Assembly (NCBI GenBank): GCA_964612185.1
Contig: CAZTCR010000028.1
Coordinates: forward strand, 1-36,366
Length of the DNA stretch: 36,366 bases
Reading direction: 5' to 3'
DNA from: UBA1447 sp964612185
Lineage (GTDB): Bacteria; Bacillota; Clostridia; Oscillospirales; Acutalibacteraceae
In this document: positions 16,686-24,028 of the stretch, in pieces
How the letters are laid out: each line of letters starts with the position of its first letter
Numbering within the stretch: the first letter of the stretch is position 1
Program-made: the position numbers and the translations under genes
Notes under the pieces: generated by a model
What the model was told of the DNA's origin: nothing
Databases searched by the model: none
What the model saw: the letters and a program-made list of their open reading frames with translations, nothing else

Positions 16686-17915
16686 TTATTCGTCACCCAA
16701 AAGAAAATCAATCAGGTTAAGAACTTTGATCCCTTCATATGACTCAATATAGCTTCTGTCCATCGAAAGAACGATTTTTTCATAATTATCCGCGATGCTT
16801 TTTAGCGGGCTCAATTCGCGCCGCCTGGTTTCCTCACCAAGCATTGTTTCCGTCACTTGGATATACTTTTTGTCATTTGGCCGCTCGGCGACAAAATCAA
16901 CCTCTTTTTCTCCAACTTTACCGATGGTCACCCGGTAACCGCGGCGCAACAGCTCAAAATAAACGACATTTTCCAGAATATGACCTCTGTCCGCATCACG
17001 ATAACCGAGGAGCATATTACGAAGCCCCAAATCGACGATGTAATATTTACCCAGTGTTTTTAACAGCTGCTTGCCTTTGATGTCATACCGGTTTGCACCG
17101 TAAAATATAAAGGCATTTTGCAGCATCCCGATATAGTTTTCGACCGTTTTGCTTGCGGGGTTTTTGCGGTTTTTGCCTTCGTCAATATCGCCCTGGCTCG
17201 CAAGGGTTTTTCCGATGCTGTTGGGCGAAGTGACGCTGCCGATATTATCGCTGAGAAATGCAACAATTTTTTTCAACATCATTTGGTCGGTTACTTTATT
17301 GCGCTCGAGTATATCTTTCACGATGACAGTGGTGTAAATCCCCTCCAGCATCTCATTTACACGCCGCTCGTTAAAATTGAGCTCGTGTATAGCAGGCATC
17401 CCGCCAAACTTCAGATACTGCTGAAATTTTTCTTCGTTCGTCTCGTTTTTTTCAAAGCGATAAAAATCAAGAAACTCTTTGAATGACAGCGGCAGCATTT
17501 TAATCTCAACATAACGCCCGGAAAGCAAGGTGGACAGTTCGCCGGAGAGCAAATAAGCATTGGACCCCGTGATGTAGATGTCCACATTAAAATCGACTTG
17601 AAATGAATCGATTGCTTTTTGCCAGTTTTCAACCATTTGTATTTCGTCAAATATAAGATAGGTTTTGCCTTCGTCCGGGATTTTTGCTTTCACATAGTTG
17701 TATAACGCCAAATAATCGGTTATCTCTTTAAACCGTATGGATTCAAAATTTATCTCAACGATATTTTCATCCCTTACCCCGTCCAAACGAAGCTGCTGCG
17801 CAAAAAGCTTAAGCAGGGTTGATTTGCCGCATCGGCGGATACCGGTTACTATTTTAATAATGTTTTTATCCCGAAACTCGGTTAACGCTTTTATATACAC
17901 AGGTCTGTTAAACAA
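16686..17915 (-). CDS. AAA-type ATPase with DUF4143 domain
   Basis: A roughly 409-residue P-loop protein of the AAA_14/DUF4143 family. Walker A is in TGIRRCGKSTLL (near residues 24-35), Walker B in YLIFDEIQMVENW, a sensor-like YITGSNAYLLSGE, and the C-terminal DUF4143 part holds YYIVDLGLRN and the nuclease-fold-like EVDFVAE. Role unknown; such genes are common accessory, often horizontally moved genes in anaerobes. Two starts compete: GTG at 17924 and TTG at 17915. AGGTGAGG lies just before the TTG, and the promoter would start the mRNA near 17927, so I favour the TTG. Confidence 0.85.
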   Translation of the reverse strand: MFNRPVYIKALTEFRDKNIIKIVTGIRRCGKSTLLKLFAQQLRLDGVRDENIVEINFESIRFKEITDYLALYNYVKAKIPDEGKTYLIFDEIQMVENWQKAIDSFQVDFNVDIYITGSNAYLLSGELSTLLSGRYVEIKMLPLSFKEFLDFYRFEKNETNEEKFQQYLKFGGMPAIHELNFNERRVNEMLEGIYTTVIVKDILERNKVTDQMMLKKIVAFLSDNIGSVTSPNSIGKTLASQGDIDEGKNRKNPASKTVENYIGMLQNAFIFYGANRYDIKGKQLLKTLGKYYIVDLGLRNMLLGYRDADRGHILENVVYFELLRRGYRVTIGKVGEKEVDFVAERPNDKKYIQVTETMLGEETRRRELSPLKSIADNYEKIVLSMDRSYIESYEGIKVLNLIDFLLGDE

Positions 17916-17920
17916 TTGCC

Positions 17921-18187
17921 TCACCTCGCAGTCAGAATACCATAAAAGTGTAAAGATGTCAAGTTTTTAACATACAAGTCAATAACTTCATATTTTAAAG
18001 ACTTTTTAACTTCAAAGTCAATAACTTTCGGGCAAATGGAAATGAACTGCTCTGCAAGTTGGTCTTTTTTTTGTTTAGTCAAGCCATGGATAAACATGCT
18101 ATCATTTTTATACAAGTCTCCGGCGTTGGAAACAGACAATCCGGGTAGTCCCCGGATTGTTGTATTTTTTCTCATTATTATTCTCAT
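17921..18187 (-). CDS. Possible small protein with internal repeat, unrecognised
   Basis: An 88-codon frame with a decent AAGGTGA site before its ATG at 18187. Its stop overlaps the GTG of the ATPase frame. The C-terminal part contains a short internal repeat (KVIDFEVKKS and EVIDLYVKNL), caused by a 39-bp-spaced DNA repeat with AAGTCAATAACTT at 17976-17988 and 18015-18027. No family is recognised. The N-terminal third is encoded by a terminator-like hairpin (18136-18160) and the 3' end by the ATPase promoter, both arguing against a real gene. It may be a remnant or a small antitoxin-like partner; low confidence. Confidence 0.3.
   Translation of the reverse strand: MRIIMRKNTTIRGLPGLSVSNAGDLYKNDSMFIHGLTKQKKDQLAEQFISICPKVIDFEVKKSLKYEVIDLYVKNLTSLHFYGILTAR
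17934..17962 (-). promoter_or_regulatory. Promoter directly before the DUF4143 ATPase
   Basis: Perfect TTGACA (17957-17962) and TATTCT (17934-17939) with a 17-bp spacer. It gives a leader of only about 12 nt before the TTG start and lies inside the small upstream frame 17921-18187, arguing that the ATPase is expressed independently. Confidence 0.7.
18136..18170 (+). terminator. Terminator-like hairpin on the plus strand
   Basis: A perfect 10-bp stem ACAATCCGGG / CCCGGATTGT with 5-nt loop, followed by TGTATTTTTT. No plus-strand gene is seen upstream in the preceding 1.5 kb, so what it terminates is unclear; it insulates the ABC operon from read-through or ends a short untranslated transcript. 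Confidence 0.6.
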
Positions 18188-18255
18188 ATTTCACCTTAAT
18201 GCCAGTTTTCGATGTATTTTTATTTACTAATCTTATATTTATTCTGTTTTTTGCC

Positions 18256-18284
18256 TTGACAGTGCGGATAACAGATGATACTAT
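18256..18284 (+). promoter_or_regulatory. Promoter of the amino-acid ABC transporter operon
   Basis: TTGACA (18256-18261, perfect) and TACTAT (18279-18284, 4 of 6) separated by 17 bp, 30 bp before the start codon of the binding protein. No operator or riboswitch is obvious in the short leader. Confidence 0.75.
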
Positions 18285-18313
18285 ATACACAATAAATTGA
18301 AAGGGGAAAAATT

Positions 18314-19159
18314 ATGAAAAAACTCATTTGCATTATCCTGGCCATGTTGTTCGTCGGTTTAACTTTCGCCGGATGCGCGGACAAGACCGATGACACAAAA
18401 GCAACCACAGCGGCAAAACCGGCTATTACAACCCTGGCAGACCTCAACGGTAAAAAAGTTGCCGTCCAAAACGCTACTACATCAGACGATTTTGCAAAGG
18501 CAATTCTCGCAAAGGGTGAAATCAGCTTTGAGATCCTGCGCTATGAAAAAGTAACACAGTGCTATGACGAACTCAAGCTCGGCAGAGTGGACGCGATCCT
18601 GGTGGACGAAGTAGTCGCTGCCGCTTATATGGACGAGAGCAAGGTTGTTTGGAGAAATAGTGAAGGCGAACCGATGGGCATTTGCATCAAAAAAGGCAGC
18701 GATGATCTGGCTGCACTTGTTGAAAAAGCAGTCGACAGCTTCTATTTTGATGGAACCATCGCCACTATCGCCACCAAATTTTTCGGCAGCAATGTGACCG
18801 ACGGTGTCAGAAAAGTTACCGACAAACCGGTTCTGGACCTCACGAAACTTAAAACGATCAAAGCCGGCACCCTGATGGTTGGCATGGAAGTCGGTTACCC
18901 GCCGATGGAATACCTTGCGGAAGACGGCGTCACCTATATCGGCTTTGATGTGGAGCTTGCGCAGAAGATGGCAGACCTCTTCGGGCTGAAGCTTGAAATT
19001 GTCAACACCGCATGGGACGGCATATTTGCCGCGCTTGATAAAGGCGAGTTCGATATGATTATGTCCTCTGTCAGCATTACACCGGAAAGACAGGAAAAGT
19101 ACATTTTAACCGAGCCCTACATTTCCAACAAAATTGTGCTCGCGGTACCTAACGCTTAA
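18314..19159 (+). CDS. Amino-acid ABC transporter substrate-binding lipoprotein, halves in permuted order
   Basis: A 281-residue SBP_bac_3-type lipoprotein, exported and lipid-anchored at C21 (lipobox FAGC). In ordinary members the chain starts with the YPPxEY...GFDVxLAxxxA...SITPER...PYI part and then enters the lobe beginning LxGKKVAVQxGTTS. Here the order is reversed: residues 38-158 are the normally second half (LADLNGKKVAVQ, TTSDDF, GRVDAILVDEVVA, GICIKKGSDDL, FDGTIATIATKFFG), and 185-280 are the normally first half (GMEVGYPPMEY, GFDVELAQKMA, DGIFAALDKGEFD, SITPERQEKY, EPYISNKIVLAVP). Both halves look complete and intact. AAAGGGG precedes the ATG. Permease and ATPase follow, so it most likely binds a polar amino acid. 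Confidence 0.88.
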   Translation: MKKLICIILAMLFVGLTFAGCADKTDDTKATTAAKPAITTLADLNGKKVAVQNATTSDDFAKAILAKGEISFEILRYEKVTQCYDELKLGRVDAILVDEVVAAAYMDESKVVWRNSEGEPMGICIKKGSDDLAALVEKAVDSFYFDGTIATIATKFFGSNVTDGVRKVTDKPVLDLTKLKTIKAGTLMVGMEVGYPPMEYLAEDGVTYIGFDVELAQKMADLFGLKLEIVNTAWDGIFAALDKGEFDMIMSSVSITPERQEKYILTEPYISNKIVLAVPNA

Positions 19160-19171
19160 TAATGAAAAGAT

Positions 19172-19201
19172 GGAAGGGCTGCCTTTCGGGGCAGCCTTTC
19201 C
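19172..19201 (+). promoter_or_regulatory. Intercistronic hairpin between binding protein and permease
   Basis: A 12-bp stem GGAAGGGCTGCC / GGCAGCCTTTCC (one G-U pair, 6-nt loop) follows the lipoprotein stop by 12 bp, with no U-tract after it. Such hairpins protect or partly terminate the upstream mRNA so that the binding protein is made in excess over the membrane parts; this function is inferred. Confidence 0.65.
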
Positions 19202-19220
19202 GTTTGAATGGGGTATTCTG

Positions 19221-19880
19221 ATGGAAATCTTGCAAAAAATGATGGACTGGATGCCTGCGCTGCTCAAAGCCACCGAAACGACAATTTTGCTGTCCGTCCT
19301 TTCGGTTATGACGGCGTTGGTTTTAAGTGTATTTTTGGCGCTTGGCAAAATATCCAAGAGAAAGATTATTAATGCGCCGTGCAGCGCATATGTCTTTTTC
19401 TTCCGCGGAACGCCCCTGCTGATGCAGCTGTTCTTTATCTATTATACCTTGCCGCAGATTTTCCCGGCGCTAAACATCAAAAGCCGCTTTATTGCAGCCT
19501 GGATAGCCTTTTCACTGAACATCGCCGCATACCTGGCAGAAATTATCAGGGCTGCTATCCAGTCCATTGACAAAGGCCAGCTGGAAGCGGCAAAAGCGCT
19601 CGGCATGACCTATACACAAACAATGAGACTTATTATTATTCCCCAAGCATACAGGCGCATGATTCCGCCGATTTGTAATGAATTTGTCATGGTGCTCAAA
19701 GACACCTCTTTGGTTTCCATAATTGCGTTGACAGATCTCACTTATCAAACAAAAATGATTGCTTCCAACAAAGCCAGCGCACTTGTGTATATCCCTGCGA
19801 TGTTTATCTATCTTGTTATCACGGCGGTTTTCACTTTTGTTTTCAACAAGTTGGAAAAGAAGCTTTCGGTTTACGAATAG
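19221..19880 (+). CDS. Polar amino-acid ABC transporter permease (HisM/GlnP type)
   Basis: A 219-residue inner-membrane permease with about five helices. It carries the family's FFRGTPLLMQLFFIYY segment (about 54-69) and the ATPase-contacting EAA loop EAAKALGMTYTQTMRLIIIPQA (two stretches, about 123-144), followed by VMVLKDTSLVSII. The ATG at 19221, with ATGGGG about ten bases before it, gives the normal family length; a frame open from 19134 overlaps the lipoprotein gene. A single permease gene suggests a homodimer. Confidence 0.92.
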   Translation: MEILQKMMDWMPALLKATETTILLSVLSVMTALVLSVFLALGKISKRKIINAPCSAYVFFFRGTPLLMQLFFIYYTLPQIFPALNIKSRFIAAWIAFSLNIAAYLAEIIRAAIQSIDKGQLEAAKALGMTYTQTMRLIIIPQAYRRMIPPICNEFVMVLKDTSLVSIIALTDLTYQTKMIASNKASALVYIPAMFIYLVITAVFTFVFNKLEKKLSVYE

Positions 19881-19932
19881 GCAGGAGCGTTAACAAGAAT
19901 ATCTTTCTGAACAAGGAAGGAATGGCACGATA

Positions 19933-20709
19933 ATGTCAATGATTAAAACAGAGAACCTGTGCAAGAGCTTTCACGCCCTTGAAGTTTTGAAAAATGTCAG
20001 CCTCACGATTGAACCCGGCGAGGTTGTATGTATAGTCGGCCCATCCGGCGCCGGCAAATCGACTTATCTGCGCTCGCTTAATAATCTTGAAACCATCAAC
20101 AGCGGCAAAATCTATATTGATGATATGTTGATTGAGGACAGAGAAAAGGGCAGCCTGTTAAACAAAGTAAAAATAAGCAAAAAAGAGCGTTTGGCGGTCA
20201 TGCTGGAACTCGGTATGGTTTTTCAGCGGTTCAACCTGTTCCCGCACATGACGGCGCTTGAGAATATTATGATTGCCCAAACAAAGGTGCGTAAAAGAAG
20301 CGCGGATGAGGCGAAGGAAAAAGCCGTATCCCTGCTTAAAAGAGTTGGGCTCGATGATAAAACGGACGAATACCCGAGCAAGATGTCCGGCGGTCAGCAG
20401 CAGCGCCTCGCGATTGCCAGAGCGCTCGCGATGGACCCGAAAGTGATGCTGTTTGATGAACCGACCTCAGCGCTGGACCCGGAGCTCGTCGGTGAAGTTT
20501 TAGCGGTTATGAAAAAACTTGCCGAAGAAGGCATGACGATGATCGTCGTCACGCATGAAATGGGTTTTGCCAACGAAGTGGCGGACCGGGTCGTCTTTAT
20601 GGCGGACGGCATGGTGCTGGAAGAATCCGCCCCGGCGGAGTTTTTCAAAAACCCGAAAAACGAGCGCCTGCGCGAGTTTTTAAGACGGACTATTACCAGA
20701 GAACAATAA
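19933..20709 (+). CDS. Polar amino-acid ABC transporter ATP-binding protein (GlnQ/HisP type)
   Basis: A 258-residue ABC ATPase that powers the preceding permease. Walker A GPSGAGKS at 36-43, Q-loop GMVFQRFNLFPH, signature MSGGQQQRLAIARALA, Walker B VMLFDEPTSALD and the H-loop VVTHEMGFA are all intact. It is slightly longer than most relatives because of an insert around LLNKVKISKKERLA (about residues 73-86) before the Q-loop. GGAAGGA precedes the ATG. Last gene of the operon, followed by a strong terminator. Confidence 0.95.
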   Translation: MSMIKTENLCKSFHALEVLKNVSLTIEPGEVVCIVGPSGAGKSTYLRSLNNLETINSGKIYIDDMLIEDREKGSLLNKVKISKKERLAVMLELGMVFQRFNLFPHMTALENIMIAQTKVRKRSADEAKEKAVSLLKRVGLDDKTDEYPSKMSGGQQQRLAIARALAMDPKVMLFDEPTSALDPELVGEVLAVMKKLAEEGMTMIVVTHEMGFANEVADRVVFMADGMVLEESAPAEFFKNPKNERLREFLRRTITREQ

Positions 20710-20726
20710 AGCTGAATCATATAATG

Positions 20727-20763
20727 CGGGATGCCCTTTATACAAAGGACATCCCGTTTTTTT
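20727..20763 (+). terminator. Intrinsic terminator of the ABC operon
   Basis: The stem CGGGATGCCCTTT / AAAGGACATCCCG has one mismatch, a 4-nt loop, and seven T residues after it. It ends the transporter operon 17 bp after the ATPase stop codon. Confidence 0.92.
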
Positions 20764-20778
20764 ATTCGAACGAAGGAT

Positions 20779-22572
20779 TCATTCAGCCAACCGGTAAACG
20801 GTTAAAAACCCGACACGGTCAATTTCCGTGTAATCGTCATCCATAAACTCATGCAGTTTTTCATTGTTTTCATATTCGGGGTTATAGACAAGCAGATAAG
20901 GTGTTTGAACAGACTGCCCGTAATAATTCGGGAACATATACACCTCTTCACGGTCGTAAAGATGCGGGCTGAATAAGGTACTTGTGGTAATCACGGCATC
21001 CTCCGGGAGCCGGTCGATACACGCATCCACTGCCAGCATTGTTGCTTTGTTTGTATTCCAGTTCCTTGAAAGATAACCCATTTTTTCACCCGTCAGCGAC
21101 ATGGTAATAATAGCCGACACAACAATTGAGACCGTCAGCAATGTACGCCTTTTTTCACTATCGAGACCCACAACCGCCAGTATCGTCATGAAAATCAGCA
21201 ATGCGGCCGGACCGAAAGTATATTGATACCCGATATCATACTGATACGGGTAGTTTGGCATCAGGTTAATCACAAACATCGGGAGCATCAAAAAAAGCGT
21301 TGCGAGTTTTTCGGTTTTAAAAGGCAGAAAAATTAATGGTGCCAACATCCACAGCATAAACTCCACTTTTTTTTGAACAAAGACCTGTTTCACAAGATGA
21401 CCGATGTTGAAAAGACATACCTGTATGACCGAACCGAAGCCCTGCTCGCCCGAGACACCCGGGATAAAATAATTTTCCAGCCGGCCCATCATCACCCCGT
21501 CCCCCAGCATACCGACAACCGATACGGCAAGCGCGAACCAAGTCACGGACAGCACCAGCATTACGATACCCATCAGCCGCTGTTTTTTCACGAATATCAA
21601 ATACAGCGATATGGCCGCGACATAAATCGCCGCGTCCTCTTTGACGGAAAGCGTCAAGAGCGCGAAAACAAACATCATGCGCGTTTTACCGGCAATCAAA
21701 AAATACAAAAGGCACAAAATAAAAAGCGTTAAAAACTTGTTTTCATGGAAATCAAAGAGCGTGCCCCTTGACAGCGCCGGATAGAGTGTGTAAATCAACA
21801 GCATTGCGCAGGTTGACTTTGGTGAAAGCGTCAGTTTACGGCAAATAGCGTATACAGGGAAGACGCCGGCACTGACGGCTGCCGCCTGGATGAAAAGAAG
21901 GCTTTCCGGCCGGGGGAAGACCGCATAAAAAGGCAGAACAAAATAATAAACAGGCGAAAAGTGAACGCCGAAATGGGACATCAGCCGGTTGCGTTCCACC
22001 GTTGTGAGCGGCAGACCCGTACGGCGCATGGACTCAAACATTTGTGTAAAAATACCGAAATCAAAATTGCTGGCGATATAACTGCGATATCTCAGAACAG
22101 AATAATAGGTAATAACGGCAGAGAACATGACGAACAGCACTGCGGCCAATCGCAAACAGTGCTTATATTCAATTGATATTTTTGAAACACCGAGCTTGTC
22201 CCCTCTACAAAGCCATACTACAACAATGCCCATCACCAAAGAAATACCGATATTAAAGTAAATGCCGATGTTTGACTGCGGTACCAGACAGACCGACAGT
22301 AACAATGAAAAAATCAGCAAAGACCATGGTATTATCCGCCCGGATTTAAACCGCAGGGAAAAACCCATAAGGATACCGAAAACAGCGGCAAAAACAGCAA
22401 AGAATAAAAACTTATTCATACGAGCTACATAAGCGAGACTGTCAACGGTATTACCGTCTATAAAAGACCAAACCATAGCCGCGCAATAAGCTGCCGCCGC
22501 GGCGGCAAACACGCTTTCCCAGCGCAGCCAAGGACGCTCTTGTTTGCACCAATTATTAATCCTTTTTAACAT
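20779..22572 (-). CDS. DUF2079 family polytopic membrane protein
   Basis: A 597-residue protein with about 12 or more membrane helices and a soluble C-terminal tail. The DUF2079 signature is seen after the fifth helix: SNFDFGIFTQMF, then SHFGVHFSPVYYFVLPFYA, and LFDFHENKFLTL. The family is related in architecture to GT-C glycosyltransferases, but its activity is not established. The C-terminal tail (VITTSTLFSPHLYDREEVYMFP) is typical. Start ATG 22572 with GGGAG upstream. The neighbouring glycosyltransferase genes on the same strand suggest a role in cell-envelope glycosylation. Confidence 0.88.
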   Translation of the reverse strand: MLKRINNWCKQERPWLRWESVFAAAAAAYCAAMVWSFIDGNTVDSLAYVARMNKFLFFAVFAAVFGILMGFSLRFKSGRIIPWSLLIFSLLLSVCLVPQSNIGIYFNIGISLVMGIVVVWLCRGDKLGVSKISIEYKHCLRLAAVLFVMFSAVITYYSVLRYRSYIASNFDFGIFTQMFESMRRTGLPLTTVERNRLMSHFGVHFSPVYYFVLPFYAVFPRPESLLFIQAAAVSAGVFPVYAICRKLTLSPKSTCAMLLIYTLYPALSRGTLFDFHENKFLTLFILCLLYFLIAGKTRMMFVFALLTLSVKEDAAIYVAAISLYLIFVKKQRLMGIVMLVLSVTWFALAVSVVGMLGDGVMMGRLENYFIPGVSGEQGFGSVIQVCLFNIGHLVKQVFVQKKVEFMLWMLAPLIFLPFKTEKLATLFLMLPMFVINLMPNYPYQYDIGYQYTFGPAALLIFMTILAVVGLDSEKRRTLLTVSIVVSAIITMSLTGEKMGYLSRNWNTNKATMLAVDACIDRLPEDAVITTSTLFSPHLYDREEVYMFPNYYGQSVQTPYLLVYNPEYENNEKLHEFMDDDYTEIDRVGFLTVYRLAE

Positions 22573-22716
22573 CGTTTTCTCCCAAAATAGCCGGTTTTTC
22601 ACACAATTCATTTACTGCAATGACGGCTGTTCTATACAAATCATCCCGGCAGGTTCGTATAATTTTTCCCATGCGTCTTTCACCGGAGGTTGTGGGAAAC
22701 CTTGAGGCAAAATTAT

Positions 22717-22964
22717 TTAATACTGGTATAATTGCGTTGTGTTCTTCTCGAATTTGAACGAACCGCAGCGGCTGTGCTGAATCTTATTGTGAAGTTTGTT
22801 TATGTCGAAGGCAATCGCCATCATAAGCAATTCAATACCGACCATCTTTTTGTCCCTCTGTAGAAACGCTAAAAGCCATAATCCTCTTTCAGGATCACAA
22901 AGGCTCGCTCAACCTGGAAAGAACGGCTAATTCGCAGAAGACTGCCTTTTAAATACAGATCCCC
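22717..22964 (-). pseudogene. Degraded C-terminus of an IS1182-type (DDE) transposase
   Basis: The 437-bp spacer 22573-23009 has no intact gene. On the minus strand, from 22964, the frame reads GDLYLKGSLLRISRSFQVER then AFVILKEDYGF, an in-frame TAG, and RFYRGTK; after a frameshift it continues VGIELLMMAIAFDINKLHNK IQ to a TAA at 22717. The pattern RSxQVExxFxxxKxDYGFxRF ... LLxxAxxxNINKLHNKIQ is the C-terminal end of IS1182-family transposases. The rest of the element and its ends are not found, so this is a decayed fragment with at least one stop and one frameshift. Confidence 0.75.
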
Positions 22965-23009
22965 ATAAAAACATCCAATTTGAATCTAATAACTAAAAAC
23001 CAGCGTTCT

Positions 23010-23954
23010 CTATTTGTCTTTGTTAACTTTTTGCATCATCATTTTTATGATGTTCAGCTGTACTTCAAACTGTCGCTTTTCGTTTTGAGCTATGGTGTCC
23101 AAAATCAATCCGTTTGAGAACAGGAGCAAGCTGAAGATCCAAGTGGAAATTGAGCTGATTAAGGTTGGAAATTTTGGTACAAGGCCTGTTTGAATGTATT
23201 CTATCAGCACAGGGATGAAACAAACCAGGCCAACAATCGAAAACACAAGCGCAATAATGGAAAAAAAAGCAAATGGCTTATAGTTTTTGAACAATCCGCC
23301 AATGGTTTTGAGTACGCGATAGCCGTCGGTATAGGTATTCAGTTTAGAAGTGCTCCCATCAGGTCTGTCCCTGAATTCAACGGGGATACAATTGATATGC
23401 AGGTGCTTGTCTAAAGCATGAATGGTCATTTCTGTTTCGATCTCGAAGCCTCCGGAAAGGATGGGGAAAGATTTGACAAAAAGAGGACTGAAAGCTCTGG
23501 CACCCGTCATAATATCCCTTATATCTCCTTTAAATATCAAATTAACCAGCCAGCGTACCAACACATTCCCAAAGTTATGGAAAGCCCGCTTATTCTCAGT
23601 AAAATATGTGGAACTGAGCCTGTCACCCACTACCATGTCAATGCCTTTTTCAAGCACAAGAGTGGCCATTTCACGGGCTTTTGTGGCAGGATAGGTATCG
23701 TCGCCGTCTGACATAATATAACAGTCGGCGTCAATGTCCCTGAACATGGCACGAATTACATTGCCTTTCCCCTGCCTGAATTCATAACGAACGATTGCGC
23801 CTTCTTTTAAGGCAACTTCATCCGTGCCGTCGGTGGAGTTGTTGTCATAAACATAAATGTCAGCCTCGGGTATGGCTGCCTTGTAATCCCTTATTACGGC
23901 TGCGACTGTTTTTACCTCATTGTAGCATGGTATTAAGACGGCTATCCTGCTCAT
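23010..23954 (-). CDS. Family 2 glycosyltransferase with C-terminal membrane anchors
   Basis: A 314-residue polyprenyl-phosphate glycosyltransferase-like protein. The GT2 start AVLIPCYNEVKTVAAVI (5-21), nucleotide-sugar residues VYDNNSTDGTDE, the metal-binding SDGDDTYP (about 82-89) and GGFEIETEMTIHA are present. From about residue 225 two hydrophobic helices anchor it to the membrane, as in DPM1/GtrB-type enzymes that load a sugar on undecaprenyl phosphate. AAGGAAT before the ATG. It follows the 785-residue membrane protein by 74 bp, so donor synthesis and transfer may be coupled. Confidence 0.9.
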   Translation of the reverse strand: MSRIAVLIPCYNEVKTVAAVIRDYKAAIPEADIYVYDNNSTDGTDEVALKEGAIVRYEFRQGKGNVIRAMFRDIDADCYIMSDGDDTYPATKAREMATLVLEKGIDMVVGDRLSSTYFTENKRAFHNFGNVLVRWLVNLIFKGDIRDIMTGARAFSPLFVKSFPILSGGFEIETEMTIHALDKHLHINCIPVEFRDRPDGSTSKLNTYTDGYRVLKTIGGLFKNYKPFAFFSIIALVFSIVGLVCFIPVLIEYIQTGLVPKFPTLISSISTWIFSLLLFSNGLILDTIAQNEKRQFEVQLNIIKMMMQKVNKDK

Positions 23955-24028
23955 TTTTATGATTATTCCTTCCTATTTGTAATATTTTTCGCTTACAATT
24001 TTCTTGCGATTCAATACATAATTAAAAG

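Noticed and set aside
22556..22672. 38-codon minus-strand frame overlapping the DUF2079 start, with a GGTGA site
   Set aside because: Short, no recognisable family, and it overlaps the next start codon; it could be a leader peptide but nothing supports translation.
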